DNA from: Stomoxys calcitrans | Lineage: Eukaryota; Arthropoda; Insecta; Diptera; Muscidae | Reading direction: 5' to 3' | NCBI RefSeq assembly: GCF_963082655.1 | Contig: NC_081556.1 | Span: 149,994,001-150,058,000, forward strand | DNA length: 64,000 bases | Made by a program: the position numbers and the translations under genes | Shown: piece by piece, positions 1 through 11,602 of the stretch | Numbering within the stretch: the stretch's first letter is position 1 | Layout: every line of letters begins with the position of its first letter | Notes under the pieces: generated by a model | What the model was told of the DNA's origin: nothing | What the model saw: the letters and a program-made list of their open reading frames with translations, nothing else | The model's database searches: none

Positions 1-1430
1 GTTTTTTAATCGATTTTTATTAAAAAAATCGAATATTGTTTTTAATTGAAAATTTAATTATTAACATTTTATAAATTTTTCATAAATATTGTTTTATAAT
101 ATTTAATTTAGAAAATATATTTTTTGAAATTTCAAAAAAATTTTGAAAATTTGTTATCGATTTTTTTCAAATTTTAATCTTTTTAGAAACTACCAATTTT
201 TTTTTTTCAAATTACTAGATTTTTAAGAATTTTTTAATTGTATATAGTCTTTTTTGCAAATTTGGAAAATTTTTATCGATTTTTTAAATATCTTGATTTT
301 AATGTTTTTAAAAAATTTATTTTAATCGATTAAAAAAAAATCGATTATTATTTTTAACCAAAAAATTTAAAATTTTACACTTTTATGGATTTTTCATCTA
401 TATTGTTTTTCAATATTTAATTAAGAAAATCTATTTTTTTTTAATTTTCTAAAAATTTGAAAAATTTGTAATCGAATCTTATCAATTTTTAAACTTCTTA
501 GAAACTACCAATTTTTCTTTCAAATTAGTAGATTTTTAAGAATTTTTAAGATTTTAAAAATATGGGAAATATGTATGGAATTTTTTTACATATCGTGATT
601 TTAACATGTTTAAAAAAAAACTTATTTTAATCGATTAAAAAAAACGATTAAAGGAAAATTTAAAAATTATTATTGTTATGGATTTTTCGTAAATATTGTT
701 TTAAATATATAATTTACAAAAAAATTTCTTTTTTTTGACCTTTCAAAAAAAAAAAAAAAAATTTTGTAATCGTTTCCTTTCTAAATTTTCCTTGAATTTA
801 CTATATTTTTAAGAATTTTCGATTTATGTAGGCATTTTTCGGAAATTTGGAAAATTTGTATAGATTTTTTTTACATATCTTGAATTTAATGGTTAAAAAA
901 AAAATTATTTTAATCGATTTCAAAAAAATCGATTTTTGTTTTTAATCGAAAATTTAAATAATCATAAATATTGTTTTTTAAAATTTTTTTTTCGACATTT
1001 CAAAGAAAATGTTTGAAATTTTTTTTTTTTAAATTACTTGATTTTTAAGAAATTTTGAGTTATATATAGTCTTTGGAATTTGGAAAATTTGTATTGATTT
1101 TTTTTACATATCTTGATTTAAATATTTTTTAAAAAAAGATTATTTTAATCGATTTAAAAAAAATCTATTGTTGTTTTTGATCGAAATTTTAAAAATTTAT
1201 ATTTTTATGTATTTTTCATAAATACTTTCTCTTAATATTTAATTTGGAAAGTTTATTTCTTTCGAATTTTTAAAAAAAAAATTAAATTTTTATAATCGAT
1301 TTGTTATCGAATTTTAAACTTTTCAGAAACGACCAATTTTTCTCTTAAATTTTTTGGATTTGAAGAAATTTTGTGTTATATATGTATAGTCTTTTTTGGA
1401 AAGATTGTCTTCTGCTTTTTGGAAAGTAAG
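1..1430. repeat. AT-rich satellite, about 290-bp monomer
   Basis: The stretch is almost pure A/T with recurring ATCGATT words. The same block (TTTTTACATATCTTGATTTTAAT, here split in meaning: a poly-T, then CATATCTTGATTT, then a run leading to TTTTAATCGATT) recurs near 289, 588, 874 and 1107. That gives about 290 bp per unit and roughly five diverged copies, the first cut by the window edge. No coding potential is seen. Confidence 0.7.
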
Positions 1431-2884
1431 TCTTGTTATAATAATTCATACAAAATCAAATTTAAAAACGAAATTTAATATAAAAATTTTAAAATTTTGA
1501 AAATGTCTTTTTCTTTTGATAAATTTTTTATAAACTAGCCATAACGTATATTTAAAATAAAATCTCTTTCATAATTAGAAAATCTTAAAAATATTTGCCT
1601 AAATATGTTTTTGAATATTTCAATGTCTAAAAAATGTTTATGTTTCTTATCATTCAACAAATCTATAATTAAATTTTGTTTTTTTTATTCCACCAAAAGA
1701 AAATTTTAAAGAAAACCACTCCAACTACACTAACATCAGCTGAGAACAATGCGTCATTAAAGCGCCCATGCACGTGGTTCATGCACGGTTATATATGAAC
1801 CGCATCGAGCATATGAATATCCATACATAAAAATGTATAGCATGCATGCACGTTTTGTTACATTGATGTACAAATGTAAATGAGTTAAATCGGATGCCGT
1901 ATGACCATATGGACATCCGTGCATACATGCATATGATTCTTACATGCCCGAACCTGTCATTATACAACAATACATATATAGTTATTTTCCGGAGCTTTTC
2001 TCCTTCTGTTCTATGTTATAGAATTTTTTCGTCTTGTCATAATTAATTTTTATATGTACATGTTTTGTATAGAAATTTTATTGCTCAAAAACAACAAAAA
2101 ACAATGCTTATCCTATGTTTCATTTTGTTGGTCTTACTAAGAAGAACATTTTGGGCTTAACAGTAATAACGTTAGGAGGTAGGTATGAAAAAATGTTACG
2201 AAGTAGGTATGAGGAAATTTTTAACGAATTTTTTTGAGAAAAAAACTAAAATTTTTTGCTATCAAATATGATTTTTATCAATTTTTGGAGACATTTTGGT
2301 AATCGATTTTAATTGAATTCTTAAAATTGTTATTTAATTATTTAACTTTTATTTATCGAAATTAAAAAAAATATTGTTAACACAATTTGCAATTGCATTT
2401 TTAAGAAAATTCGTTTATTTATTGGGTGTTTATCGAATGAAAGAAACATTTTTTTATCGATTTTTGACAGCAAACTAAATTATAAATAAAATCGATAGCA
2501 AATTTTAATGTGAATCTTTACGATTTTTTTTTAGAAAATTTTCTCTTTTATCGATATTTTAGGAAAAAAAAATTTATCGAGTATTCTTAGAAAACTTGTT
2601 GATAAGATTTTTTAGAAAATTTTATTTTTTATCGATATTTTACGAAAAAGATATTTTTATCGAATATTCTTGGAAAATTTTGTTTTTATCGATTTGGTTC
2701 ACAACATATGACTAATATCAATTGCACTAAAATAATTTTCATCGGAATATCTAATATTATATTATTAAACATTGATTTTTAGTTATTTTTGAGAGTATCG
2801 ATACTAATAAATTTGATAACAACAAATTCAGTCTTACCGATTTCATATTTATTGATTTTTGTAGAAAACTTGTTTATAATTTTT
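1431..2884. other. AT-rich spacer without recognisable gene
   Basis: Low-complexity DNA rich in ATCGAT and TTTTTATCGA words. From about 2220 to 2700 the motif TTTAGAAAATTTT followed by TTATCGATATTTTA repeats loosely. Only short random open frames are present. Nothing coding is supported. Confidence 0.5.
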
Positions 2885-3215
2885 ATAAGGCGTTACTACG
2901 GCCAACCGAAAGCCGATCTGCACAAAATTTGCAACGTATTGTTTTGTTACTGATCTTAACATATCTGCTAGATTTAAAAGCGGTTCAAATTTGGATGTAA
3001 CACCCATACGTATTTATCGCGGATTTGCACTTATATGGCCGTAGTAACAACAATTTTTAAACGATCTGTTTCAAAGTCGGTTCAGATTTAGATAAAGCTC
3101 TCATATGCATACATACTTATATATTGCCCGAATTTATAATTGTAGGGTAGGTGTAGGGTATTATATAGTCGGCCCCGCCCAGCTTTTGCCTTTCCTTACT
3201 GGATTTATTTTTGTT
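2885..3215 (+). repeat. Terminal fragment of dispersed repeat family 2
   Basis: It ends with GTAGGGTATTATATAGTCGG followed by CTTTTGCCTTTCCTTACTGG, the same ending as the long element at 61490-62930. An inverted version of this edge lies at about 28330-28380. It also carries the phrase about gene-free 'CAGATTTAGATA' words typical of this family. It is non-coding. Confidence 0.6.
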
Positions 3216-3835
3216 TTTGATTTTGCAGTAAATCTAAATGTCAAAGACTTGATAACACAGCTGTGAGATTTTTCTAAACTCATAAAAAGTTGTTCTATTT
3301 TATCCGATGGAGGCCACCGTAGCGCAGAGGTTAGCATGTCCGCCTATGACGCTGAACGCCTGGGTTCGAGTCCTGGCGAGACCATCAGAAAAAATTTTCA
3401 GCTGTGGTTTTCCTCCCTCCTAATGCTGGCAACATTTGTGAGGTACTATGCCATGTAAAACTTCTTTCCAAACAGGTGTCGCACTGCAGCACGCCGTTTG
3501 GACTCGGCTATGAAAAGGAGGCCCCTTATCATTGAGCTTAAAACTTGAATCGGACTGCACTCATTGATATGTGAGAAGTTTGCCCCTGTTCCTTAGTGGA
3601 ATGTTCATGGGCACACTTTGTTTTGTTTGTTTTTGATCCGATATTTCACACATAAGCAATAAAACAGTGTTCTAATCATTTGAAGAAGATAAGCTTTAAA
3701 ACAAAGTTCTAAAAAATCTAAACCACTTTGACATTTCAATTTACGGCATTTTCCACTCAAGGTAGTTTTGTTGGGGGTAGATTTTTGTTGTTGCGCTAAT
3801 GACGATGCCTCTTAATTGTACCATGCTCGTAGCGA
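3216..3835 (+). repeat. Dispersed repeat R4, copy 1, interrupted by a SINE
   Basis: The two halves, 3216-3308 and 3636-3835, match uninterrupted copies at 9138-9440 and 9888-10145. Shared landmarks are GACTTGATAACACAGCTGTG, TCCACACATAAGCAA-like sequence and a 3' block with GGTAGTTTTGTTGGGGGTAG. The intact copies show what this locus looked like before the SINE landed. Confidence 0.7.
3309..3635 (+). mobile_element. tRNA-derived SINE (family S1), full-length
   Basis: About 327 bp. The head begins GGAGGCCACCGTAGCGCAGA and has a Pol III box A (TAGCGCAGAGGTTAGCATG) and a box B (GGGTTCGAGTCCTGG), so it is tRNA-like but followed by an unrelated body. The body includes GGCACGCCG-type sequence and ends near GGAATGTTCATGGGCA. 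ATCCGAT flanks it on both sides (3302-3308 and 3636-3642) as a target-site duplication. Related copies lie at 6190, 25710, 25833, 36855, 41262 and 58210. Confidence 0.85.
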
Positions 3836-5019
3836 AAATTTCGTTTAGGCATTTCTTATGGTAATGAAAATTTTGCTAAAGGTAAAATACTGCGCTTAAA
3901 ATGCAATACTCTTTTGCCAGTTATAATTATTGCTTTTTTGTCCCATTTGGTAATATTTATTCCATACCTTATTAAGGCAACCCTCGTAGGGGTTACTTTG
4001 TTTGCTGTAGAGGCCATGTTGTAGGTGTTACCTGTTACAACATTTACAGTCGCAGTGCTTCTTCCTGTTTCGTTTAGATATGCCTCTGACCCTCTATATT
4101 GCCACTTTACTATTTGTTTGCTTAAACAATCGATGGATGTATGGTTGGTGCCACATCATGATGATGATGATGATGCAGTACAAACAAAACAGCTACCGGA
4201 AGTTGAATTCAATAGAGGAAAATTAAAAATTCCAAATAATGATAATCAAACATAATACTCGGGTAGCAAATGAATGAAAACAAAAAGGCAGCCACATTCA
4301 AAGTGCAACCAACCAATCCGCCAGCCAGTCATCCAGCTAAACAAGCAAACCAAGCAATGAAACATCAGTTCAACATGGTCATGGCAACATGGCAGATGAT
4401 TTCAAAAAGAGATATAACACCAAACAACGCATGAATTGTGGTTGCCACAACTTGTGTGTGACTGTGTGCAACAACTTCTATGACGACGACGATGATGATG
4501 TTGCTGGGCGACAGGTAGAAATTGGAGACCATAGCACAGCTAAGGTTCGTTACGTTTTTCTGCTACGGATTTAATGCTAAACACTAGTCTGTGGTGGCGG
4601 CGGCGGCGGCACTCTATATGCCTCTAACCTCAAGTATCACACTCCAACACCGGCTTACTTTACAACACAAACGCTTTGCTAGCCAACAACCAACCATCCA
4701 CAAACCACTAGGCGATCCCACCTGCCCATGTAAGTCAGTATTAATGTAATGAAACTTCTGGTGTTTTTTTGTTTTGTTTGTTTACTACTGCTGCTCGATT
4801 CAACGCAATTGTCCAAAATAGTTCTTCCATAAAATACTTTGCATGCTCTAAAATTCATTTAACAAAACACAGAAAAACGACCTTTCAAATCCATTCAAAT
4901 ATTCAACGGTTTTTGGATCCATTGCTGGCACTCTTTGAAACATGATGTGTTTGTTTCGCAGCAGCTGTCTAAAGTCTAGTTTTACACTCTGAAAAAAATT
5001 TTTCCTGAGACTTTTCTTC
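3836..5019. other. Unique-looking spacer with triplet microsatellites
   Basis: This contains short GAT/GAC runs (about 4155-4175 and 4480-4500) and a GGC run near 4595-4610. Small open frames here (for example 4025-4255 and 4389-4574) are short and low-complexity, and they lack splice or homology support. No gene is called. Confidence 0.5.
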
Positions 5020-5940
5020 TTATATATAAAAATCAATTTGTGTTTGTTTGTAGGTTTGTTTGTTTCTTTGTGTTTCCTTATAGACTCAGAAACGGCTGAA
5101 CCGATTTTCTTGAAATTTTCACTGATACAACATTTTTTTGTTATCTAAAGGGGAGCAGACTCTCCCCCTTACCTTAATTTTCAGAAACGCCAGATCTCAG
5201 AGATGGGTGGTGCGATTTTTTTTGTGCTCTCTTAGTAATCTACAAACAAAAATTTGGTATCCAAATTCCGGATGGGGCACCTAGGGGGTGGGGGGGGGGG
5301 GGGGTAGTGCGGCCCACCCCAAAACCTAGCAAATATATATATACACCAATCACGACAATATGTGACTCCAATCAAAGGTATTTAAGATTAGAAAACGTAT
5401 CTGATATCCAATTGTCAGAGGAAGTGTTTGGGGGACCACCCCAACCCCAAAAACACTACTAAATCGGACATATTTACCGACCATGGTAATATGGGATTCA
5501 ACTGAAAGCTATTTGCGAGTAAAATACGAATCTGATAACCAAATATTTCTAGGGGTCCACCTCTTCCCCAAAACACCCCCCAAAAAGATTTATTTACTGA
5601 CCATGGCAATATGGGGCTAAAATAAAAGGTATTTGAGTGTATAATTCGAATCTGATATCCAGATGTGGGACCAAGGGACAGCCCATTCCCGTGAATATAC
5701 CCCAAAGAAGACAAATTTACGACCATAGCAATATAGGACTAAAACGAAAGGTCTTTGGTAGTAAAGCATGAATCTGATATCAATATTCGGGAAAAGTGTC
5801 TATGGGGCCACCACACCCCATGACACCACCCAAATAGGAAGTATTTGCTGACCATTGCAATATGACGCTCAAATAAGAGGTTTTTTAGAGTAGAACACGT
5901 ATCTGAAATACTATTGCGCCTTATGACTAGATCCCGACCT
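5020..5940. repeat. Dispersed repeat family 3 with a G-run
   Basis: It starts with TATATAAAAATCAATTTGTG and TTTGTTTG repeats, then 'cagaaacggctgaaccgatt'-type sequence that recurs in part at 32755-33060. From 5260 to 5930 a ~120-bp period is visible (TATTTACTGACCATGGCAAT-like word every ~120 bp, with 'GAATCTGATATCC'). A run of about 16 G's lies near 5289-5305. Open frames here come from the period and are not genes. Confidence 0.6.
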
Positions 5941-6189
5941 CTAAGACTAAAATCAACGTCAATACTTAGTTCAGCACCTTAATCTAATCAGCTATTTTCC
6001 AGTAAACTCCGGCATCTATAGTCTCCTCAGCCAGCAGTCGGGGTAATCTATCACTAGGCATTGCAAGTACCTTGGTAATATAATTAAAGTGCATCCTGAG
6101 GGTGTCCAAAAACATACCTGGTAGCCCCGTTTCGATATGCAACATTTAGTTAGGCATATTACTTTGTAAGTATGCAAATGCAAATTTTG

Positions 6190-6440
6190 TCGATGAAAAT
6201 TCCACTAAGGAACAGGGGCAAAACTTCTCACATATCAATGCAGTGCAGTCCGATTCAAGTTTAAGCTCAATGATAAGGGGCCTCCTTTTTATAGTCGAGT
6301 CCGAACGGCGTGCCGCAGTGCGATACTTCTTTGGAGAGAAGTTTTACATGGCATAGTACCTAACAAATTTTGCCAGCATTAAGAGGGGAAAACCACCGCT
6401 GAAAATGTTTTCTGATGGTCAGCCAGGATTTGAATCCAGG
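6190..6440 (-). mobile_element. SINE S1, head-truncated copy
   Basis: This is the reverse complement of the S1 body and tail, running from CCACTAAGGAACAGGGGCA to the box B region (AGGATTTGAATCCAGG). It stops inside box B, so box A is absent and the copy cannot be transcribed from its own promoter. It abuts the LINE fragment that starts near 6450. Confidence 0.75.
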
Positions 6441-6449
6441 TTTTGTACC

Positions 6450-7776
6450 TTTTTAATGTAGAACCTGAACAGTCTCTCTACTTGCTCCTCACTTCTGAGC
6501 GCCGTAAAACAATATAGACTTGCCAGCGGTATTAAGTATCTTCATCTTATTCGAAATGCTAATTCTTCCGTTGTGGATGTAGCGTAGCCATGTATAATTA
6601 ATAGCCATTTTTGCAGATTGTAGTTTGATAGGAAGATGCTTTATAAAGGAAAGGTTATACGTAATATTCATACAGAGATATTTGTACTCATTTACGACCT
6701 CTATGGGCTCAGTGCCGTAATACCAAGACAACAAGATACCGAATACAACAATCTTAGATTTGGTCAGGCTTAAACTTAGACCCCATAAAGAGCAATATGC
6801 GCATAGAGCATCAATCATTGACTGAAGTTTCGTCGATGAGTCCGAAAGCAGGACAATATCGTTTGCATACATAAGCACCCTAATCTCGACCTCGCCAATG
6901 CGTACACCACCGGCTAGAACCTCATGTAAATCATTTAAATACAAAGCGAACAGTATTGGACTCAGATAACAGCCTTGACGGACTCCCTGAGTAACCTTAA
7001 AAGGTGTAGATAGGGTTGAATCAACCCCTACTTGACTTGTGGTGTCAAGTATGGGATCTAATAATCTTTGATAGAGAGACCCAATGTGGCCAATTTATAA
7101 AACAGGTAGTTTCAAGGTACCATGTCAAAGGCAGCAGAAAAGTCAACAAAGCATGCGAACGTCTTTTTGCTTCTCCTCCAATTCAAGTGAACTATGCTTG
7201 TAAGGTTAAAGATATTATCAGTAGTCCCGTCTAAATCCTGCCTGGTATTCATTCAGAATCCGATTTTGCTCTACCCACGAATAAATTCGATTCAACACTA
7301 TACCGGTGAATATTTTGTACAGTGTGTCAAGCAGAGACAAATCTCTGTAATTCGACACCACATTTAAGTAAGCTTTTTTATGCAATGGGATGATTAACGA
7401 TCTGCGAAAGGACGAAGAGATAGACTCCCGAAGAAAAATAAAGTTAAGCAGATGTAGAACTTCTTGTAGAAACGAAACTGGAGAAGAGAATTCAAAAGGG
7501 ATTCTATCGAAGCCCGGCGCCTTATTACTTTTCCATTACCGAGTACGAATAATAATTTGTGCCGTCTACAAATGGGGCCATGTGCTACGGCAGCACCCAA
7601 GCCATCTCATCTTCGTGAGAGCTATATGACAATAAGTCAATAAAGTATTCGTGGAACGAATCCGCATTAAGGTCGTTTCCAACAATCAGCCGAGCTCTTG
7701 ATAGTATCCTAGCCCTCAACGTGCGAGTTGTGTAATGCCAATTAGTTTCTATTGCAGGGATTTGTATAAAAGAACA
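6450..7776 (-). mobile_element. Non-LTR retrotransposon RT fragment (LINE A)
   Basis: A broken reverse transcriptase is read on the minus strand across several frames. In order from the 5' side it shows APGFDRIP (about 7497-7521), a block ending NEYQAGFR (about 7240-7330), a RQGCYLSPILF block (about 6955-7010) and the catalytic box as YANDIVLLS near 6858-6869, where the normal YADD has Asp replaced by Asn. The last open stretch is 6489-6944. Both truncation and stops make it dead. The clade is not resolved. It ends directly against a MITE at 7777. Confidence 0.8.
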
Positions 7777-8013
7777 TATTGGTTGCCCAAAAAGTAATTG
7801 CGGATTTTTTAAAAGAAAGTAAATGCATTTTTAATAAGACTTAGAATGAACTTTAATCAGATATAATTTTTTTACACTCTTTTTAAAGCAAGCTAAAAGT
7901 AACAGCTCATAACTGACAGAAGAAAGAATGCAACTACAGAGTCACAAGCTGCGAAAAAATTTGTCAACGCCGACTATATGAAAAATCCGCAATTACTTTT
8001 TGGGCAACCCAAT
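7777..8013. mobile_element. Mariner-type MITE, copy 1
   Basis: About 235 bp with ~32-bp terminal inverted repeats: GGTTGCCCAAAAAGTAATTG at one end and its reverse complement, CAATTACTTTTTGGGCAACC, at the other. It is flanked by TA. The interior has no transposase. Further copies are at 41861, 46600 and 50590, with an end fragment at 56909. The TA target and the TIRs point to the Tc1/mariner superfamily. Confidence 0.85.
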
Positions 8014-9137
8014 ACTTTCAATATATTGTCTCATACAAATCTGGGTTTTTACCGAAATCAGGATTTCTACCGAACTCTCCAAATAATAACTCGTGTTCTA
8101 CCAAACAAAATCAGGATTTCTCCCAAACATTCCTAGTACTCTTTCGCATGTTTTAAGAAACCTAGGTTTGGTTTTTTGTTCTTCTCTCATAACATCTTAA
8201 ATTTTGTTTGGTTAAATTTTCACTCCATGTAAACATTTTTCTGTGAGTTTCTGAACACTCCAACTACTCCCCCGTCTGTTTTTAGTAAACAAACAATATC
8301 AGTATTTCATCTCAACACTCCAAGTACTAGCTCGTCTGCCCTTAGTAACCAATTCTTGATTTTTGTCTCTTCACTCATCATCTCGCCTAATATCTTGTTT
8401 GTTAATTTTTCGCTCTGTGTAAAAAATTTGCCCAATTTCTGTGAAATGTCATTGGTGAGGCTTGTTTTACCACAGGAAATTAAGCACCACATCTCATTTA
8501 ATAAACGCCGCCTATATGACATGTTAATTAAGCGTGTTTTTATTTTTACCAAATGTCTGGGAGGAGAAAAAACTGTATTTTAAATGTCTCTTTTTTTCTT
8601 CTTATTTATGTCATTAGTGGGATGAAAACCTTTTTTCGTTGTTGTTGGATTTTATAGCTCAACACCAAACAAACACACAGAAACTCCTACACATGATCAT
8701 CACCATCCCACAGTGATCTTTATCGCTCCTAATAAAGTAAAAACCACATATCAAGATGTGAAGACAACAGCAACAGTAACATTTAGAGGTGGGTAGCAGA
8801 TTTAAATTCTGGCCCTGGATTTGAAATCACCAAGGAAATGATGGAGTAATAAAAAAAAAAATTATTCAATGTGGAACCATTCATCCCCATCGAAAGTATG
8901 GCATATTTAATTTGGCTATTTAGTCATGATAATTATTTCTTGGTTGGAGGGTATAACATTTTATTCAAATTATGTGAAGATATTGATCTAGAGTGGGATT
9001 AGTGAAGAGGTATCGTACGGGGGCTATGAACAAAATATTGATGTGCGATTTTCAGCAACCACATGGCTGAATAATGGAAGTTTCAGTCACTTGCCAAAAA
9101 CCAAAAAGTGGAAAGGCTCCAGGATGCACTTATAAGG
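8014..9137. other. Spacer without recognisable gene
   Basis: Contains a loose local repeat from 8040 to 8350 ('ACACTCCAA(C/G)TACT..CTCGTCTG' twice, 'TCAGGATTTCT' twice). Open frames at 8307-8583 on both strands show no family motif. Nothing coding is supported. Confidence 0.45.
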
Positions 9138-9440
9138 CGAGGTCATGCGAACAGCTGAGTACAATTTTTTTAATTTTTGTTTTAATTTTGACACAGCTGT
9201 GATTTTTTTCTAAAATTTAAAAAAGATTTTCTGTTTGATTCTATATTCTACACATAAGCAACAAAACAATGTTATAATGTTGAAAATCAAATATAAAACA
9301 CATTTGAAGAAGATAAGTTGTACAACAATGTTTATTTCTAAAACTACACACTTTACGGCATTTGCCACTCAAGGTAGTTTCGTTGGGGGTAGAGTTTTGT
9401 TGTTGTGCTAATGACGCTACCTCTTAATTGTACCATGGAT
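9138..9440 (+). repeat. Dispersed repeat R4, copy 2 (uninterrupted)
   Basis: It matches 3216-3308 plus 3636-3835 and 9888-10145. It reads straight through the position where copy 1 holds the SINE, so it acts as an empty-site control. Confidence 0.7.
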
Positions 9441-9887
9441 AGGCTCCAAGAAAACTTGGGATGTCATAACATGCCAATTAAAAATGTCACAAATAGGAGA
9501 AAACGACATTCTCAATGTCAAGAACCATCAAAAATTCAAAAAATTCTATGTCAGCCGATTGCTTTCCGAAACCTTATTTAAAGAATCCTGCAGCAGCTAA
9601 TTGGTTTAACTGAAGAGCAAAGAGATGTTGGAAAGAAAGAAGAAATGTAAAAAAATCTTTAGAAAAAAGAAACTTGTGAGTCTGAGCAAATCAAGTTTGC
9701 CAGGAAACAAACTCATACCCAAAATTTTTGACAAATAATAAAACATTGGACTGATCGTTTCTATGGAAATTAAGATGATAATCTGTTAACAAATACAAAA
9801 TATGGGTCGCGAATGTGGAGAGAACATTTGTAGAAAGTGTATGCGATTGTAGCCGTAATAAAGATAACTCCTTAGCAGAATGCACTT
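9441..9887. other. Spacer between R4 copies, no gene seen
   Basis: Purine-rich, unique-looking sequence. A 64-codon open frame on the minus strand (9691-9885) has no recognisable domain. Confidence 0.4.
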
Positions 9888-10145
9888 ACAAGGTGAGGCC
9901 ATACGAACAGCTGACCACAATTTTTTATTTTGATTTTGCAGCACATCCTAATTTCAAAGGCTTGATATCACAGCTGTGATATTTTTCTAAAATTTCAAAA
10001 AGATGTTCTATTTGGGTCGATATTCCACACATAAGCAACAAAACAGTGTTATAATGACGAAAATAGAAATATAAAACACATTTGTAGAGGTTAAGCTATA
10101 AAACCAAATTTATTTCTAAAACCACTTTGACATTTCAATTTAATT
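9888..10145 (+). repeat. Dispersed repeat R4, copy 3
   Basis: Begins after GGTGAGGCCATACGAACAGC-like sequence and carries the CAGCTGTGATATTTTTCTAA and CACATAAGCAACAAAACAGT landmarks. It is uninterrupted at the SINE site. It lacks the GGTTGGGGGTAG-type 3' block of the other copies. Confidence 0.65.
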
Positions 10146-10699
10146 GTACTATTACTCCTTATCAATCCATGAGGACAGTATTGAGTTGTTCTTTCCAGTC
10201 AGATTATGTCAAAAAACTTGGTTAACCCAGGAAAGTCATCCCTAATTTGTTTACAATAATAGGCTTTTCGTGAAATTTTTCTTTCCTTTGCTATTTATTT
10301 GAATTAAACAGCTGGTTGTCAAAATTGTCAATTTACATACGACTCATCATGTTTGCTATCACACCTGTATGTTATTTTCGTATGAATAAAAATTTGAGAA
10401 AAAATCCGATTTTTTATGCGTAAAAATTGTTTAAGTTGTGAGAAAGCTAGTTAAATTATAAATTTTTAAAAACCTTTTAATTTGGGGTTGCTTTCATTCG
10501 ACTGGCAACAAAAACATCTGTTTTCTTTGTTTTTGTCACGCTCTATTCGAAAAAACTTGCATGTGCTATTTTGAAAAGTGATTTTCATATGTTAGTTTCG
10601 TTTTTGTCACACGACATGTACAACTCAACATGTGCTAAATTTGACATGTCTTAAGACAACTACATGCCGTTTTATAGTGCCTTAATGTGTCGTGGGTCT
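10146..10699. other. Spacer without recognisable gene
   Basis: AT-rich. Three short related words (ACATGT with flanking TTTTGTCAC) occur at 10530-10650. No coding feature is seen. Confidence 0.4.
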
Positions 10700-11080
10700 A
10701 ATACCCTGCTTCTCTATCGTTTCAATGCCAAAGCACAATGAGCGCGTTGAACTTTGGTTTTGAACGTCGCGTTGCAAAAATTCAACTCTGCACACAAATT
10801 CCACAAATGCAACGCGGAAAAGTTAAAAAATGGCAAATTTAACACATGAAACCGAGCGTCATTCCCTGTTGTCACACTTGAAGTAGTGTCTTTGGTCGTC
10901 AAAGTTAAAATTAGTTAATTTTTTGCGAGTTGCTTTTTTTTGAATTTGTTTACAGAGTTGCATTTTTCAACAATTCTTTGTGTGTGTTGGCAAAACGTCG
11001 ATCAGCTTAATGGCCGCTAGCACCATATGATTTGTGGTTGTTGTACAAATGAGACCACCTTTAATTGTTTCGCCGTGGGT
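10700..11080. repeat. Dispersed repeat R5, copy 1
   Basis: Shares GTTGCAAAAATTCAACTCTG, CACAAATTCCACAAATGCAA and GGCAAAACGTCGATCAGCTT-type blocks with the diverged copy at 11740-12420. The two copies flank lysozyme exon 2. The minus-strand open frame at 10714-10902 is part of the repeat. Confidence 0.6.
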
Positions 11081-11425
11081 CCCTTGATGGAAATTTTGTG
11101 GGAAAAATATTCAGGTGGACCTTTAATTCGTAATCTAGTTTATTTCTTTTTTAAAACTTAGTTAAAATCGGAAATTTGGTGATATATACGATGTCAGACG
11201 TGATAGTGGGGTTACTGTGTTTATATTACAGGTCACACTTAAATTCGGTAAATTTTGGGTATTGCGGCAAAACGAACTCCAACCATTCCAGTTTTGAAAA
11301 CCTTTCAAATCGAATATTCTTTGAGCGCACTGAACATCATCAGAAATGTCATCGTTGAGGAAATCTTTAAGAAAAAAATAAAGAATTTTTAAAAATAGTT
11401 TGTTTTTTGTAAAATATCTTCATAC

Positions 11426-11602
11426 TTTCACATTTCACTTTACAGCAGGGATATTTTTGTGTATCGCAAGCAGTCACTTTGCCATTACCAGCATCGCATT
11501 CCTTGCTGCTGATCTGGAAGATGCCAAACTTATTTTCTCCATTGCCCAAGCGGGTAACTTTTTTAGTGTCTCTATCGCTTTCATGTTCTATCAGACAGAT
11601 CC
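11426..11602 (-). CDS. Lysozyme exon 2
   Basis: The acceptor is a CT-rich tract ending CTTCGGTAG just above 11602. The exon encodes W(split)ICLIEHES, then KKVTRLGNGENKFGIFQ, then a cysteine-rich end (KEC, TACDT, PCCKVKC). If the GTATGA donor at 11425-11424 is not used, the frame runs on through a non-homologous KIFYKKQ tail to a TAA at 11367-11369. Confidence 0.78.

Noticed and set aside
3309..3390. tRNA gene with box A and box B
   Set aside because: The head does not fold into a full cloverleaf with an acceptor stem, is followed by a conserved non-tRNA body, and recurs at many sites with target duplications. It is a SINE.
5415..5726. 103-codon minus-strand frame
   Set aside because: It lies within a ~120-bp periodic repeat and repeats its own peptide (PILPWSVN). 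No domain or splice context.
8307..8552. 81-codon minus-strand frame with a 'SLTNDISQ' phrase, considered as the missing lysozyme C-terminal exon
   Set aside because: It lacks the CAK and WxGW motifs and the cysteine spacing of the family, and has no matching acceptor phase.
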